Shown here piece by piece: positions 47,974-58,475 of a stretch of 64,000 nucleotides of DNA. This DNA comes from RBG-16-34-14 sp963727535 (GTDB lineage: Bacteria; Bacteroidota; Ignavibacteria; Ignavibacteriales; Ignavibacteriaceae), in contig CAVSGR010000006.1 of assembly GCA_963727535.1 (NCBI GenBank), forward strand, positions 1,426,001 through 1,490,000. Direction: 5' to 3'. The notes beneath the pieces are model-generated. The model did no database searches. It saw only the letters and a program-made list of their open reading frames with translations, and was not told the DNA's origin. Positions within the stretch are counted from its first letter, which is position 1. Every line of letters starts with the position of its first letter. Position numbers and translations under genes: made by a program.

Positions 47974-50918
47974 ATGAAAAAATTTCTCATTATTATTCCT
48001 GCAATTATTCTATCTATATGTGTAAATAATTATGCTCAGGATTTAACAAATTATGTTGACCCGTTTATAGGGACAAGCGGACATGGTCATACATTTCCTG
48101 GAGCAACAGTACCATTTGGCATGGTGCAACTAAGTCCGGATACAGATATTCAGGGATGGGACTGGTGTTCAGGTTATCATTCCTCCGATAGTTCGATAAT
48201 GGGCTTTAGTCATACGCATATAAGCGGATCCGGTGGTGCTGATTACGGTAACATTCTATTAATGCCGACTGTTGGAAAACTTCAATTTTCTCCTGGAAGT
48301 AAAGATAATCCGGATGAAGGTTACAGAAGCAGATTCAGTCACAAAAATGAAAAAGCTTCTCCGGGCTATTACAGCGTATTTTTAGATGATTATAAAGTTC
48401 AGGTTGAACTTACTGCAAGTACTCGAGCAGGTTTTCACCGATATATTTTTCCCGAATCTGATAGTTCAAATATTATTGTTGATTTGAATCATGGAATAAA
48501 TGACCACGTTACAAATTCCGCTTTATATTTTGTAGGCAATAATACAATTGAGGGATTTAGAAGGTCCACAGGTTGGGCTATTGATCAATATGTTTTTTTT
48601 GTGATGGAATTTTCAAAACCGTCTAAAACTTTTGGTACTGTAAACAATGGAATTGTTATAACTAAGGGGAAACAAGCCGAAGGTAAAGACATACAAGGTT
48701 ATGTCTGTTTTAATACCAAAGATAAAGAGCAAATCCTTGTTAAGGTTGGAATCTCAGCGGTGAGTATTGAAGGAGCCAGAAAGAATCTTGAAACAGAAAT
48801 TCCAGGATGGGATTTTGATTTGGTTCATTCAAATGCAAGTAAATCCTGGGAGAACGAACTTAGCAAAATCAAGGTTGAAGGAGGCAGTAATGATCAGAAA
48901 ACAATTTTTTATACCGCTCTTTATCACTGTATGATTCATCCAAATGCTTTTTGGGATGTTGATAGCAACTATCGCGGAATGGATAAAAAAATACACAAAG
49001 CCGGTAGTGCTGGTTATTATACTCTTTTTTCACTTTGGGATACTTACCGTGCTCTTCACCCGTTAATGACAATTATTAATCCTGAACGAGACGGAGCTTT
49101 CGTAAACACACTCATTCAGAAATATAAGGAAAGTGGTCTCTTGCCGAAGTGGGAACTAGCTTCAAATGAAACCGGAACTATGATTGGTTATCATTCTGTC
49201 CCCGTAATTGTTGATGCTTATATGAAGGGCATTCGCGAATTTGATATTAAAACAGCTTATGAAGCAATGAAACACAGTGCCGATCAGAATAATCAGGCGT
49301 TTGAATCCTACAAGAGCTTGGGGTATGTGGCATCGGACTTAGGTGGAAAAGGATCATTATCCAAGACACTTGAATATGCTTATGATGACTGGTGCATTGC
49401 AATAATGGCAAAACAATTAGGTTACAAAGAAGATTATAAACGCTTTAGTAAAAGAGCAGAAAATTATAAAAACGTTTATAACAGTTTAAATGGTTTTATG
49501 GAACCGAGAAGTTCAAATGGAAACTGGGTGTCAGATTTTAATCCTTATGAAGTCACAAAAGATTATACTGAAGCAAATGCATGGCAGTATTCGTTTTATG
49601 TTCCCCAAGATATAAGAGGTTTAATAGATTTGCATGTTACTAAAGAAGAGTTAAACGACATGCTGGATAAGATGTTTAGTGATACAACTAAATTGGGAGG
49701 TATCAATCAACCGGATGTTTCTGGACTTATAGGACAGTATGCTCACGGTAATGAACCGAGTCATCACATGGCATATTTATATAATTTTACAGGTGAACCG
49801 TGGAAGACACAAAAATTAGTTCATAAGATTTTGGATGAAATGTATACGACGAAAAGAGATGGTATAAGTGGTAATGAAGATTGTGGACAATGTCGGCATG
49901 GTATGTTTTAAGTGCAATGGGATTTTATTCATTTTGCCCGGGCACTAATGAATATTTAATTGGAAGCCCGATTTTTGATAAAGTGACAATCACAAATGGT
50001 AATGGGAAAAAATTTATTATTAAGGCTGAAAATGTTTCTCCTTATAATATCTATAGTCAATCTGCAACACTAAATGGAAAGCGGTATTCAAAAAATTATT
50101 TTTTACATTCAGATCTTACCAATGGTTCGGAAATAGTTTTCGAAATGGAAAAAAATCCCGATAAAAAATTGGGAAAAGGAAGTAATAACATTCCATATTC
50201 TTTTTCAAAGAAAGATTTTGCATCTCCTCCATATCAAAAAAAGGATATACCACTTTTCAAAAAGTCTGCTATTGTAGATCTTGCCTGCCGTTTACAGGGA
50301 TCTGTGATTTATTATACTCTGGATGGAACGGAACCAGATGAAAAATCAAACAAGTTTTCAAAGCCTTTTACTATTTACAAAACGACCAATATCAAAGCCC
50401 GTTCTTATAAAGAAGGTTTGGACCCAAGTAATGTAATATCTTTCACTTCTGAAAAACTTACTTACCAGGCAGGCGAGCATCCCCAAAATCTCGTTAATGG
50501 AGTTAAATATTTTTATTACGAAGGTGTGTTTAGTAGTGTTTTCGACTTTGTAAAATTAAATCCGATAAAATCGGGAGTTATTAATTATCTTAATTTTACG
50601 CCGGCACAAGTTGAAGATCATTACGGGTTCAAATACGAATGTTATATTAAGGTGCCGAAAGATGGTATTTATAAGTTTTATACAAAGTCAGATGATGGTT
50701 CTGTTCTGTATGTTGGAGATAAATTGGTAGTCGCTAATGATGGAAGGCATGTCCCGATGGTATCGAGTGGATCTGTAGCCTTAAAAGCAGGTCTTCATCT
50801 AATGAAAGTTTTGTTTTTTGAAGATAAAAGTGGACAAGAGTTAGAGGTTGAGTATGAATGTCCGGGAGTCGATAAACAAATTGTTCCTGAAAATATTTTA
50901 TACTATACAAAAAATTAA
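47974..50918 (+). pseudogene. GH92 alpha-mannosidase with CHB_HEX_C and PA14 domains, one frameshift
   Basis: Exported calcium-dependent exo-alpha-mannosidase family. From ATG 47974: signal (FLIIIPAIILSICVNNYAQ), N-terminal domain YVDPFIGTSGHGHTFPGATVPFGMVQLSPDT, FSHTHISGSG, then the toroid with LWDTYRALHPL and GNEPSHHMAYLYNFTG. Near 49891 one base is missing in 'ggacaatgtcgg'; with an added A the text reads GNEDCGQMSAWYVLSAMGFYSFCPG, a hallmark of the family. A chitobiase C-terminal-like domain (YYTLDGTEPDE) and a PA14-like domain (FYTKSDDGSVLYVGD) follow. Fine conservation after the break suggests a read error. Confidence 0.9.
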
Positions 50919-50982
50919 CAAGGAGATTTTAAGTTTCTTTACCCTTTTTGTTAAAAACACAAGAATAATAGAAATAATTTAG

Positions 50983-52570
50983 ATGAAATTTATAAACAGA
51001 TTTTATTCTAAAATACTTACTAGCAAAAAACCCGCAAGCATTTTATTCCTTCCCATAGCTTTTATTCTTTTCTCCAACCTTGTTATTGGACAACAGTTTG
51101 CTGACAATTCTAGTTGTGAAACTTTTCCCTCCTTAAAAATAAAAGGAGAAAACGGTAGTGTTTATAATTATTCTTTCCAAATTGCGATGGGGGACATTTT
51201 CTCAAACATACGTCCTTATAATTGTAAAATGTTTGATGAAGAAAAATCATGTTTGTTTGCAGGAATGGATTATAGAAAGCCATGGACGAGAGATGCTGCG
51301 TTAAATGTTTGGAATGGTGTTGGTTTAATTTTTCCTTCCATTTGCAGAAATACCTTGATTGCTCAACTTGATAGTGTAGATGGTAAAGTTTTAATAACAG
51401 GTCAATATTGGGATAAAATTATCTGGTGCATAGGCGCATGGAACTATTATCTTTATACTGGTGATAAATCTTTTTTACAACTTGCTTTCGATGCCACACT
51501 AAATACTTTAACAGAACTCAGACGAAATGAATTTGATCCTTCTATAAATTTATTCAGAAGTCCCGCAGTTTATGGAGATGGTGTAGCTGCATATCCATAC
51601 TATTATACAACTTGTGAAGATTCAACTAAGAACGGAAGTTTTAGTGGAATACTGGATTGGTTAAAATATAATCCCGATAGGAAATATCCGATAGGGAAGG
51701 GCTTGCCAACGGTATGCTTTATCAACAAATGCAGTTTATTATGAGGTGTATAAAGTACTTCCTCAGATTGCTAAAGAATTAAATCGTGATGTTGATCCGG
51801 AATGGGAAAAAGAAGCAGAAAATATTAAAGAATCAATAAACAGATTTTTCTGGGATAGCAGGAAAAGGACTTATCGTTATCTGGTTGATCCCAATGGAGA
51901 TGTTAATGCTCAGGAAGGCTTGGGAATTTCTTTTTCTATTTTATTTGATATAGCTGATAAAGATCAGGTTAGAGACATTTTAAAAAATATTTATATAGCT
52001 CCAGCCGGAATCCCCTGTCTTTATCCTTCCTTTAAAAGGTATCTCAATAATAAAGGAACCAGTTTTGGCAGGCATAGCGGAACAATATGGCCTCATGTCG
52101 AGGGATTCTGGGCAGAAGCTGCCGCAAAATCTGGAGATGCAAAGGCTTTCAAATATGAATTTAAATCTTTAGCTGAACATGCACGGAGAGATAAACAATT
52201 TGTTGAAATTTATAATCCCTTAACCGGTGAAAAATATGGGGGGATGCAGGAACCGTTACTCAAAGACGGTAAAGTTTGGGAAGCCGCAAATCGTCAGACA
52301 TGGAGTGCTACTGCATATCTTAGAATGATTTTAATGGGTTTGTTTGGTATGTCTTTCAATGCAAGTGGAATAAATTTTAATCCTTTGGTTCCTTTAACAA
52401 TGACGGGATAGAGTTAAAAAATCTTCGTTATAGAAATTCTGTTCTGAACATTTATATGAAAGGCAAAGGAAACAAGTATTAATAATTTTACTATAAATGG
52501 TAAAGAATCTAAACCTTTTGTTAGTTCTCATTCAAGAGGTGTTCAGAATATTATCATAAACCTGGAATAA
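50983..52570 (+). pseudogene. MGH1/GH63-like six-hairpin glycosidase, several frameshifts
   Basis: Exported (signal near 18-36, ending VIGQQ). (alpha/alpha)6 toroid motifs: FAGMDYRKPWTRDAALNVWNG, GQYWDKIIWCIGAWNYYLYTG, NLFRSPAVYGDGVAAYP, FGRHSGTIWPHVEGFWAEAA and VWEAANRQTWSATAYLRM. The DYRKPWTRD and SGTIWP blocks fit the mannosylglycerate-hydrolase-like/GH63 clan. The frame breaks near 51703 (after KGLPT), near 52405 (one G short) and near 52482; corrected, the protein ends with VSSHSRGVQNIIINLE at 52568. Three breaks make real decay more likely here than in the neighbours. Substrate unknown, alpha-linked glycan expected. Confidence 0.78.
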
Positions 52571-52627
52571 AGCAATCAAATTTATCACTTTACTTTACTA
52601 ATAAAATTAAAATAAAATGGTGTTAGC

Positions 52628-53467
52628 ATGAAAAAAATATTTTTTATATCGATTTTTTTCTTTTCAATTGGCAACTTTGTACTTGCCCAAAGTATAAATC
52701 TTATGACATATAATCTTCGCTATGACACTCCTAAAGACAGTGCTAACAGCTGGTCTAACAGAAAGGAATTTTTACTAAGCCAGGTAAAGTATAACGAGCC
52801 TGATATTCTTGGAATTCAGGAAGGCTTATTCCACCAGGTAAAATGGCTTGATGAAAATCTTAAACAATTCACTTATGTTGGACGCGGGCGAAACAGAGAA
52901 GATGACAATAATGGTGGCGAGTTCAGTGCCATTTTTTATAACAAGGAAAAATTTGAGGCAATCGAAAACCATACATTCTGGCTTTCAACTACACCGGATG
53001 TTCCTTCGAAAGGATGGGATGCAGCATTAAACAGGATTTGTACATATGTACTTTTGCTCGATAAAGAAAACGGTAAAAAGTTTTGGGTTTTTAACACACA
53101 CTTTGATCATATTGGAAAAGTGGCCAGGGAAAAGTCAGCCGAGCTTATTCTGAAAAAGATAAAATTAATAAATTCGGATAATTATCCACTTGTTCTTTTG
53201 GGAGATTTTAATTCTGGTCAGGATGAACCGCCCATTAAAATAATTTCCAAAGTGTTAAATGATTCAAGGAAAATATCAGAGAGTAAACCGTTTGGTCCTG
53301 AAAAAACTTTTTGTGGCTTCAATGTTTGTCAACCTCCGACTGAAAGGATAGATTACATTTTTACTAACGAAAAAATTACTGTAAAAAAATATGCAGCATT
53401 GTGTGATGTTATTGATCTAAGATATCCGTCAGATCATTACCCGGTAATAATAAAAATTAAATTATAA
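52628..53467 (+). CDS. secreted endonuclease/exonuclease/phosphatase-family hydrolase
   Basis: 279 residues with a signal peptide (IFFISIFFFSIGNFVLAQ). EEP fold: LMTYNLRYD (Asn), ILGIQEG (metal Glu), FWVFNTHFDH (His), LVLLGDFNSG (Asp/Asn), ERIDYIFTN, and SDHYPVIIKI (catalytic His). The set is complete. Secreted members in Bacteroidota glycan loci are often annotated as endonuclease or sphingomyelinase-like; the actual phosphoester is unknown. It lies between glycosidase genes and probably helps remove phosphate-containing decorations. Confidence 0.86.
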   Translation: MKKIFFISIFFFSIGNFVLAQSINLMTYNLRYDTPKDSANSWSNRKEFLLSQVKYNEPDILGIQEGLFHQVKWLDENLKQFTYVGRGRNREDDNNGGEFSAIFYNKEKFEAIENHTFWLSTTPDVPSKGWDAALNRICTYVLLLDKENGKKFWVFNTHFDHIGKVAREKSAELILKKIKLINSDNYPLVLLGDFNSGQDEPPIKIISKVLNDSRKISESKPFGPEKTFCGFNVCQPPTERIDYIFTNEKITVKKYAALCDVIDLRYPSDHYPVIIKIKL

Positions 53468-53521
53468 TGATATAAATACTTCTAAGCTCGAAGGTAATGT
53501 CTTATGGAGATGAAAAATCAT

Positions 53522-54697
53522 TTATTCCAGCCATAATAATGGTTCGTGAACAAAAACTGAGCTTCTTAATTTTTGAGAATTGCTTTCCTTGTATAAAGAT
53601 TTCCAGAGATCGTAATATTTTTTATCACCGTATGCCATATATGCAAACAGGAGTGAATTTTGTCTGCGCGGCCATTGCCTAAATCCGGTAACATCCGGTT
53701 TATCTGGCCATTTACTTTTATCTTTTATATATGGAAACATAAAATCGATTGCTTTTTGTATTCCAAGACTATCCTGGTAAATATAATTCCACAAATTATC
53801 ATCCTTTGTAGAAGCTATCTGACAAAGTGCAGCCATAGCTTCAAGATTTAACAAAGAATATGCGTAAGGTCTTGTTCTTGATAATTCCTGTGGAAAACTT
53901 CCATCAGCTCTCATTTGTCTTGGCAGAAGAAAATTTTTGTATAAATTTCTACAGAAGGTAATATTGGCAGTGTCACCGATAAATTTTGAATACGTTGCAA
54001 CCTGCAACGCCCATACTGTGCTGTGATTATTTCCATGATCGCGTTCGTCAATGCCATATTTGTGAGTAGTAAGCCAGGTTGTAAATTCTCTGAACCAATT
54101 CTGAATTTCATTCAATTCTTTACCGGAAAGTTCTCCCTCGTGTTTTAAAACATCGCATGACTTTGCAACTTCAATAAGATCCATTGCATCTATTATTCCG
54201 ATTCCTCTCCCTGTAACTCTTCCGTGAATAGCCTGTGCAAACAACATATTGGGGTTCATTTTTGTTTTAGGATTCACAAACCAACCTAATAAATGCATCT
54301 TAGCTGCACTTACATATTTTTTATCATTAGTGATAAGATAAGCTGCAACTAATGTAGGAACAATTTTATCCAACCTATATAAGAGGTCTCTGTGTATAGT
54401 AAAATTGTTTGGGTTTGTAAATCCGTCCCTCCTGACATATGGACTATTCGGGTTAGTACTGTCGGGCCACCAGTAAGTGCCTTCTGAAAAATAATCATGA
54501 GGTCCACCTGCCGAACGTTCACAACTTGCGTCGGTGACTGTTTTAACTGGTTCATTTAAATATGTATTTGCCCCGCTTATGAGACTGTCTCTTTCAAGAG
54601 CTATAACATCGTTCCTAATGTTGCTTGAATCGGATGAACATGAAAAAAATGATACTAATACTAAAAATGTGATAAGTACAAAAAGTTTATTTATCAT
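53522..54697 (-). CDS. alginate-lyase-family lipoprotein
   Basis: 391 residues with a lipobox (VLVSFFSC). The body is an (alpha/alpha) toroid of the Pfam Alginate_lyase type: CERSAGGPHDYFSEGTYWWPDS near residue 60, FTIHRDLLYRLDKIVPTLVAAY, MLFAQAIHGRVTGRGIGIIDA, and DHGNNHSTVWALQVATYSKF with the Asn-His pair expected in the active site. Such lyases (PL5, PL38 and relatives) cleave uronate-containing polysaccharides by beta-elimination. It begins 14 bases after the upstream gene at 54712, so both are co-transcribed. The exact PL family cannot be fixed by eye. Confidence 0.8.
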   Translation of the reverse strand: MINKLFVLITFLVLVSFFSCSSDSSNIRNDVIALERDSLISGANTYLNEPVKTVTDASCERSAGGPHDYFSEGTYWWPDSTNPNSPYVRRDGFTNPNNFTIHRDLLYRLDKIVPTLVAAYLITNDKKYVSAAKMHLLGWFVNPKTKMNPNMLFAQAIHGRVTGRGIGIIDAMDLIEVAKSCDVLKHEGELSGKELNEIQNWFREFTTWLTTHKYGIDERDHGNNHSTVWALQVATYSKFIGDTANITFCRNLYKNFLLPRQMRADGSFPQELSRTRPYAYSLLNLEAMAALCQIASTKDDNLWNYIYQDSLGIQKAIDFMFPYIKDKSKWPDKPDVTGFRQWPRRQNSLLFAYMAYGDKKYYDLWKSLYKESNSQKLRSSVFVHEPLLWLE

Positions 54698-54711
54698 AAA
54701 GTTTTGGTTTG

Positions 54712-56634
54712 CTAATTGTAATCTCTTTCCAGTTTGTTAAAATCGAGATGTAAAAATTTATTATTGTATTTGAATTCGAGAGTTTCTGCTTTTCGTTTTG
54801 CTTTTATATAAGGGGAATCGTATCTGTTATAATTGGTATTGATTATTTTTTTGTTGATTGTAAAGTCATCACCAAATCTTAAGCTAAATTCTTTTCCCTT
54901 AGATTTATAATTCAATATAACGTTTGAGGTATCGAATGATATTTTGTTTTGTAAAATTCGTTTGCAGAAATTATTAAATGACCCATCTTCATCTTTTGAA
55001 CCGGCTTCTGTAATCCAGAAGGTTTGTTTGCCTTTTTGAAATAAGTCATCAGTTGTATTTTCTCTCAGGGAGAAATTATTTTTACCAATAAAAACACAAT
55101 ATGCATCATCTTTTTTTCCGAAGGCGTAGTTATCAATTATTTTTGTCGAATCAAATTTTTCAGTAGGGAAGTAAGCATGTGTATAATATAACAGCTTTTT
55201 TTCCATGTATCCTTTTTTATCAGGAAGATTATATATAGCTAAACTTACTGAACTGTCCTGCACAGCGTGGGGCAAATGTCCGTAACCTACCCAGTAATTC
55301 GGTGATTTATTTTTTGAACCGGGAGGATAAGCCGGATGAGTGTGAAATATACTGAATGAATTTCCGAGATTCATTCCACAAATATGATTTTGATTAGCAT
55401 AACTTCCCGGAAAGTAATCCTGCACCGTGTATAAAGAATAATATTTTGTCTTGTAAGTATATGTGTTTGACTTCTGTATTGCCGCACCATCAGCCGGAGA
55501 TTTTAAGATTTCAGAAATCTGTGGTTCAAGGTGAAAAAGCTTTACAATGGTTATATCAATAACTGAAATAGGAGTTAAAAATGCGTTGGAAAACATCCTG
55601 TTTTTACGAATGTAAGACATTGTATTTCTTATAATTTCAGGATTAGTAAATGCTTCCATTCCCCATTGCATCATTATACTTCTATTGTCAGTTCCGAAAT
55701 ATCCTTCGGGCTTTAACTCATCAACATTCAAGCCGTTGCATTGTTTAATTACCACGTTATTCTTGTCTTTTCCGATCTCAAGTATAACCGGAGGGACTTT
55801 ATATTTCTTGCTTGTTGTTAGCCCAAAAGTCATATGCCCTTTTGAATAAGGAATTCCCTCCCAAAGGTATTTTGTCAGACCTCCTAAAACAGCATATTCG
55901 CCTCCTTTACGCGAACGTTCGTATGCTCTTCCACTTGAAGATACAAACATATTGTCTATACTCTGCGAAGCGATATCGTACATCAACAAATCCATTATAA
56001 TCATGGTTTTGGTTGATATTGAATCGTTCTTTGCAAAGTCTATTAAATTAATCATCCCACCTATGTCTTCGCTGTAATACACATTCGAATAAAATTCTGA
56101 AAAACCGTAACGCCATCTCATCTCAAGCCAATCATTAATTCTTACTTCAGCTTTCTCCATATGTTGTTTCCCGGTAAGGCCGTCATTAGTAAAAACTTCA
56201 TCGGGATATAATTGTCCGAGTAAATATTCTCCTGACGTAAAAAGTATCTGATGGTTTTCACTCCAGTAGCACATCGAATTTTCTCCTGGTTCATCCATCC
56301 AGTATCTGAAACCCAGGATGGTACTTTTTACTTTAGGCATAATACTATCGGGTACAGCATCAGGATATTCATAAAGAATCCTGACTATTTTAGCTAACCT
56401 GAAATCAGAAACATCATATTGAGAATCAATGTAAGAGAGTGCTTGGGTTAACTGTTTCCAATCGATTCCCTTTTCTCCCTTTACAATATCAAAGTATAAA
56501 CCATTTATTCCACGCGCTTTTTCCGGAGGAAGCATTGGATGAGATTTATAACCTGAGATTCTTAAATAGTCGAACAGTAATGATAGTGGAATCAACAGTA
56601 AAAGAAAAAATGCATATTTTAATTTGAATTTCAT
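54712..56634 (-). CDS. membrane-anchored toroid-like protein of unknown family
   Basis: 640 residues. An N-terminal hydrophobic helix (KYAFFLLLLIPLSLLFDYL) acts as anchor or signal. Residues about 50-330 are helix-rich with CYWSENHQILFTSGEYLLGQ (about 122-141) and WLEMRWRYGFSEFYSNVYY; His, Glu, Asn and Tyr clusters suggest a glycan-active (alpha/alpha) toroid. A beta-rich C-terminal half (about 400-640) is reminiscent of heparinase II/III-type lyases. I do not recognise a named family. It is the first gene of a pair with the alginate-lyase-like lipoprotein. A role as glycan lyase or hydrolase is inference. Confidence 0.6.
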   Translation of the reverse strand: MKFKLKYAFFLLLLIPLSLLFDYLRISGYKSHPMLPPEKARGINGLYFDIVKGEKGIDWKQLTQALSYIDSQYDVSDFRLAKIVRILYEYPDAVPDSIMPKVKSTILGFRYWMDEPGENSMCYWSENHQILFTSGEYLLGQLYPDEVFTNDGLTGKQHMEKAEVRINDWLEMRWRYGFSEFYSNVYYSEDIGGMINLIDFAKNDSISTKTMIIMDLLMYDIASQSIDNMFVSSSGRAYERSRKGGEYAVLGGLTKYLWEGIPYSKGHMTFGLTTSKKYKVPPVILEIGKDKNNVVIKQCNGLNVDELKPEGYFGTDNRSIMMQWGMEAFTNPEIIRNTMSYIRKNRMFSNAFLTPISVIDITIVKLFHLEPQISEILKSPADGAAIQKSNTYTYKTKYYSLYTVQDYFPGSYANQNHICGMNLGNSFSIFHTHPAYPPGSKNKSPNYWVGYGHLPHAVQDSSVSLAIYNLPDKKGYMEKKLLYYTHAYFPTEKFDSTKIIDNYAFGKKDDAYCVFIGKNNFSLRENTTDDLFQKGKQTFWITEAGSKDEDGSFNNFCKRILQNKISFDTSNVILNYKSKGKEFSLRFGDDFTINKKIINTNYNRYDSPYIKAKRKAETLEFKYNNKFLHLDFNKLERDYN

Positions 56635-56808
56635 TTATGCCATATAAATTTTAGTTAAGCAATTATACCTAACAAATTCATGATCGCAAAGTGTAATGAA
56701 GAATAATAAACCGGCGAACCAGTAAAATATATTCTCAGCCAATTTAAACTTGTTTTCTATATAAGAGAGAATTAGCAAATGAATAGAATTATGATTAAAA
56801 GATTTTTA

Positions 56809-56879
56809 TTATTGGTAGAGTTTCATTCCGGCAAGAAGAGATAATATAGAAAGGTCTGCCGTTACATTAAAAAAAGTGT
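56809..56879 (-). pseudogene. possible C-terminal scrap of an outer-membrane protein
   Basis: Directly after the PfkB stop the minus strand reads FFNVTADLSILSLLAGMKLY plus Gln and a stop at 56809. Alternating hydrophobic residues near the C-terminus suit a last beta-barrel strand. Too short to be sure. Confidence 0.22.
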
Positions 56880-57896
56880 CTAATTTAAAACTTTATAACC
56901 AAAACTTTTTCCAATTTCCAGGCATTCCTGGTAGGGAAGAATTCCTTCGGAAGAACTAGCTGCAAAAAGATTTGAAGCGGCTACGCATACACCGAGTTCC
57001 AAACTTTTTTGAAGGGGCCATTGTTCATGGACGCCGGTCAGTACACCGGCCGCAAAGGCATCACCAGCGCCAACAGAGCCGACAATTTTTTCAACCGGCA
57101 CATTAACACTGCCCTGATAAAAAATATTTTGCTGCTTATCTACAGCAATTGTTCCTTCAGGGAAATGCAGAATAACTACCTGGTTTACGCCCGTATGTAG
57201 TAGCTTTTGACAAACTTCAACACAAGCTTTCTTATTAACCAAACTATCAGCTGTTATTTTGATGCCTGTTATCTTTTCAGCCTCAAATTCATTGACAAAA
57301 AAATAATCGATATAAGGAAGGGAGGGAGATACGACCTCTACAAAACGATCACTATTTTCACTTACCAAATCGGTGGAAGTAATAAAATCTAAAGCTTTTG
57401 CCTGACGAAACAATCTGGAAGCTCCGGTGATTCCTTTAGAATCAAACCGATCCAGTTGATCCAGTAGCATAAGATAACCAAGATGAAAAATCTTAGCGGT
57501 TGATTTTTCAAGATCGAAATCTTTTTCGCTTAATAAAGCATTGGCACCGCGATGATGAAAGAACGTACGTCTTCCATTTTCTTTTACAGTAAAAACATCC
57601 GTGTATGAAGTGACTGCCTTCGCGGTTTTGTGAAGCTGATCTGTTTGAATGTGATGCCTGCGGCAATCGGCAATGATCGTTTCGCCGCGTTCGTCTTCAC
57701 CAACTAAACCAATTGCCTCAAGGGGAAAAGTGACTTCCATTTTGGCAAGGTCTTTCAACAGGTTGTATGCACAGCCACCGTTGCTGGCAGATTCGTTTAG
57801 AATATTTGCCAGGGATTCCTGTGCAGGATAAACATTTACTATTTTGACAATGTCAGTGATCCAATTTCCGCCCGAAATGATACCGTTTCGTCTCAT
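56880..57896 (-). CDS. PfkB-family carbohydrate kinase
   Basis: 338-residue ribokinase-fold kinase. N-terminal GGNWITDIVKIVNVYP, the substrate-side NGGCAYNLLKDLAKM, and PfkB signature 2 EKIVGSVGAGDAFAAGVLTG (about 274-293) with the catalytic Asp. The anion hole is GAGDAFAAG. It probably phosphorylates a ketose made by the isomerase encoded 3 bases upstream. Local G+C is higher than in flanking genes (31 of 60 in the line at 57661 versus 19 of 60 at 53761). Last gene of the four-gene operon. Confidence 0.88.
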   Translation of the reverse strand: MRRNGIISGGNWITDIVKIVNVYPAQESLANILNESASNGGCAYNLLKDLAKMEVTFPLEAIGLVGEDERGETIIADCRRHHIQTDQLHKTAKAVTSYTDVFTVKENGRRTFFHHRGANALLSEKDFDLEKSTAKIFHLGYLMLLDQLDRFDSKGITGASRLFRQAKALDFITSTDLVSENSDRFVEVVSPSLPYIDYFFVNEFEAEKITGIKITADSLVNKKACVEVCQKLLHTGVNQVVILHFPEGTIAVDKQQNIFYQGSVNVPVEKIVGSVGAGDAFAAGVLTGVHEQWPLQKSLELGVCVAASNLFAASSSEGILPYQECLEIGKSFGYKVLN

Positions 57897-57899
57897 ACG

Positions 57900-58466
57900 T
57901 TATTCGTTCAATAATTTAATCAAGACCGGTTCATCTTCATCGATGTTCGGATAACGGCCAATATCCTGATCACTAAAAAAATTGTCATGCTGATCGTCGT
58001 TGGCGGTAGAAACTTCTCCGATAATACATTCTTCTGTTTCCGGCCAGAATTCATGCCAGATGCCTTGGTGAATGGTAATCCTTTCGCCCGCTTGTAAATT
58101 TACGATGTCACCAGAATGTACTTTTCTGAACTGCCCGTTTATTTTGATTTCGAAGTTTGAAATCGTTTGTATAACCTTACCTTTATCCCACAGTTGAATT
58201 GCCAGCGCTCCCGTTCTGCAGATAATGTCTTCCTTTTTTTTCTTGTGATAATGAGCGGGTGTCCTCTGATTTTTTTTTGCATACATCAGTTTTTCACAAT
58301 ATTCCGATTCCTCAGCCAGATTAATTAATACCAAACCATATTCATTGAATTTGCCCAGACCGAAATCTGTTACATCCCATCGGAAATGAGGCAAGATTAC
58401 CCAGTGATTTTTTTCGAAGAAGGCTTTGGAAGCTTTCAATGCGGCATTGATTTCAGAACGTTTCAT
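57900..58466 (-). CDS. D-lyxose/D-mannose ketol-isomerase
   Basis: 188 residues, the usual size of the cupin-fold D-lyxose isomerase family, which interconverts D-lyxose with D-xylulose and D-mannose with D-fructose using a divalent metal. The metal cluster is visible: TPAHYHKKKKEDIICRTG (His, His, Glu) and IHQGIWHEFWPE (second His). The N-terminus MKRSEINAALKASKAFFEKNHW and DVTDFGLGKF are typical. Position between the oxidoreductase and kinase genes, 3 and 9 bases apart, indicates a sugar pathway. With GH92 nearby, mannose is the likeliest substrate. Confidence 0.9.
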   Translation of the reverse strand: MKRSEINAALKASKAFFEKNHWVILPHFRWDVTDFGLGKFNEYGLVLINLAEESEYCEKLMYAKKNQRTPAHYHKKKKEDIICRTGALAIQLWDKGKVIQTISNFEIKINGQFRKVHSGDIVNLQAGERITIHQGIWHEFWPETEECIIGEVSTANDDQHDNFFSDQDIGRYPNIDEDEPVLIKLLNE

Positions 58467-58475
58467 AAATTTTTT

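Noticed and set aside
56778..56843. 21-codon plus-strand open frame starting MNRIMIKRF
   Set aside because: Very short, no ribosome site, and the opposite strand reads as a more protein-like tail.
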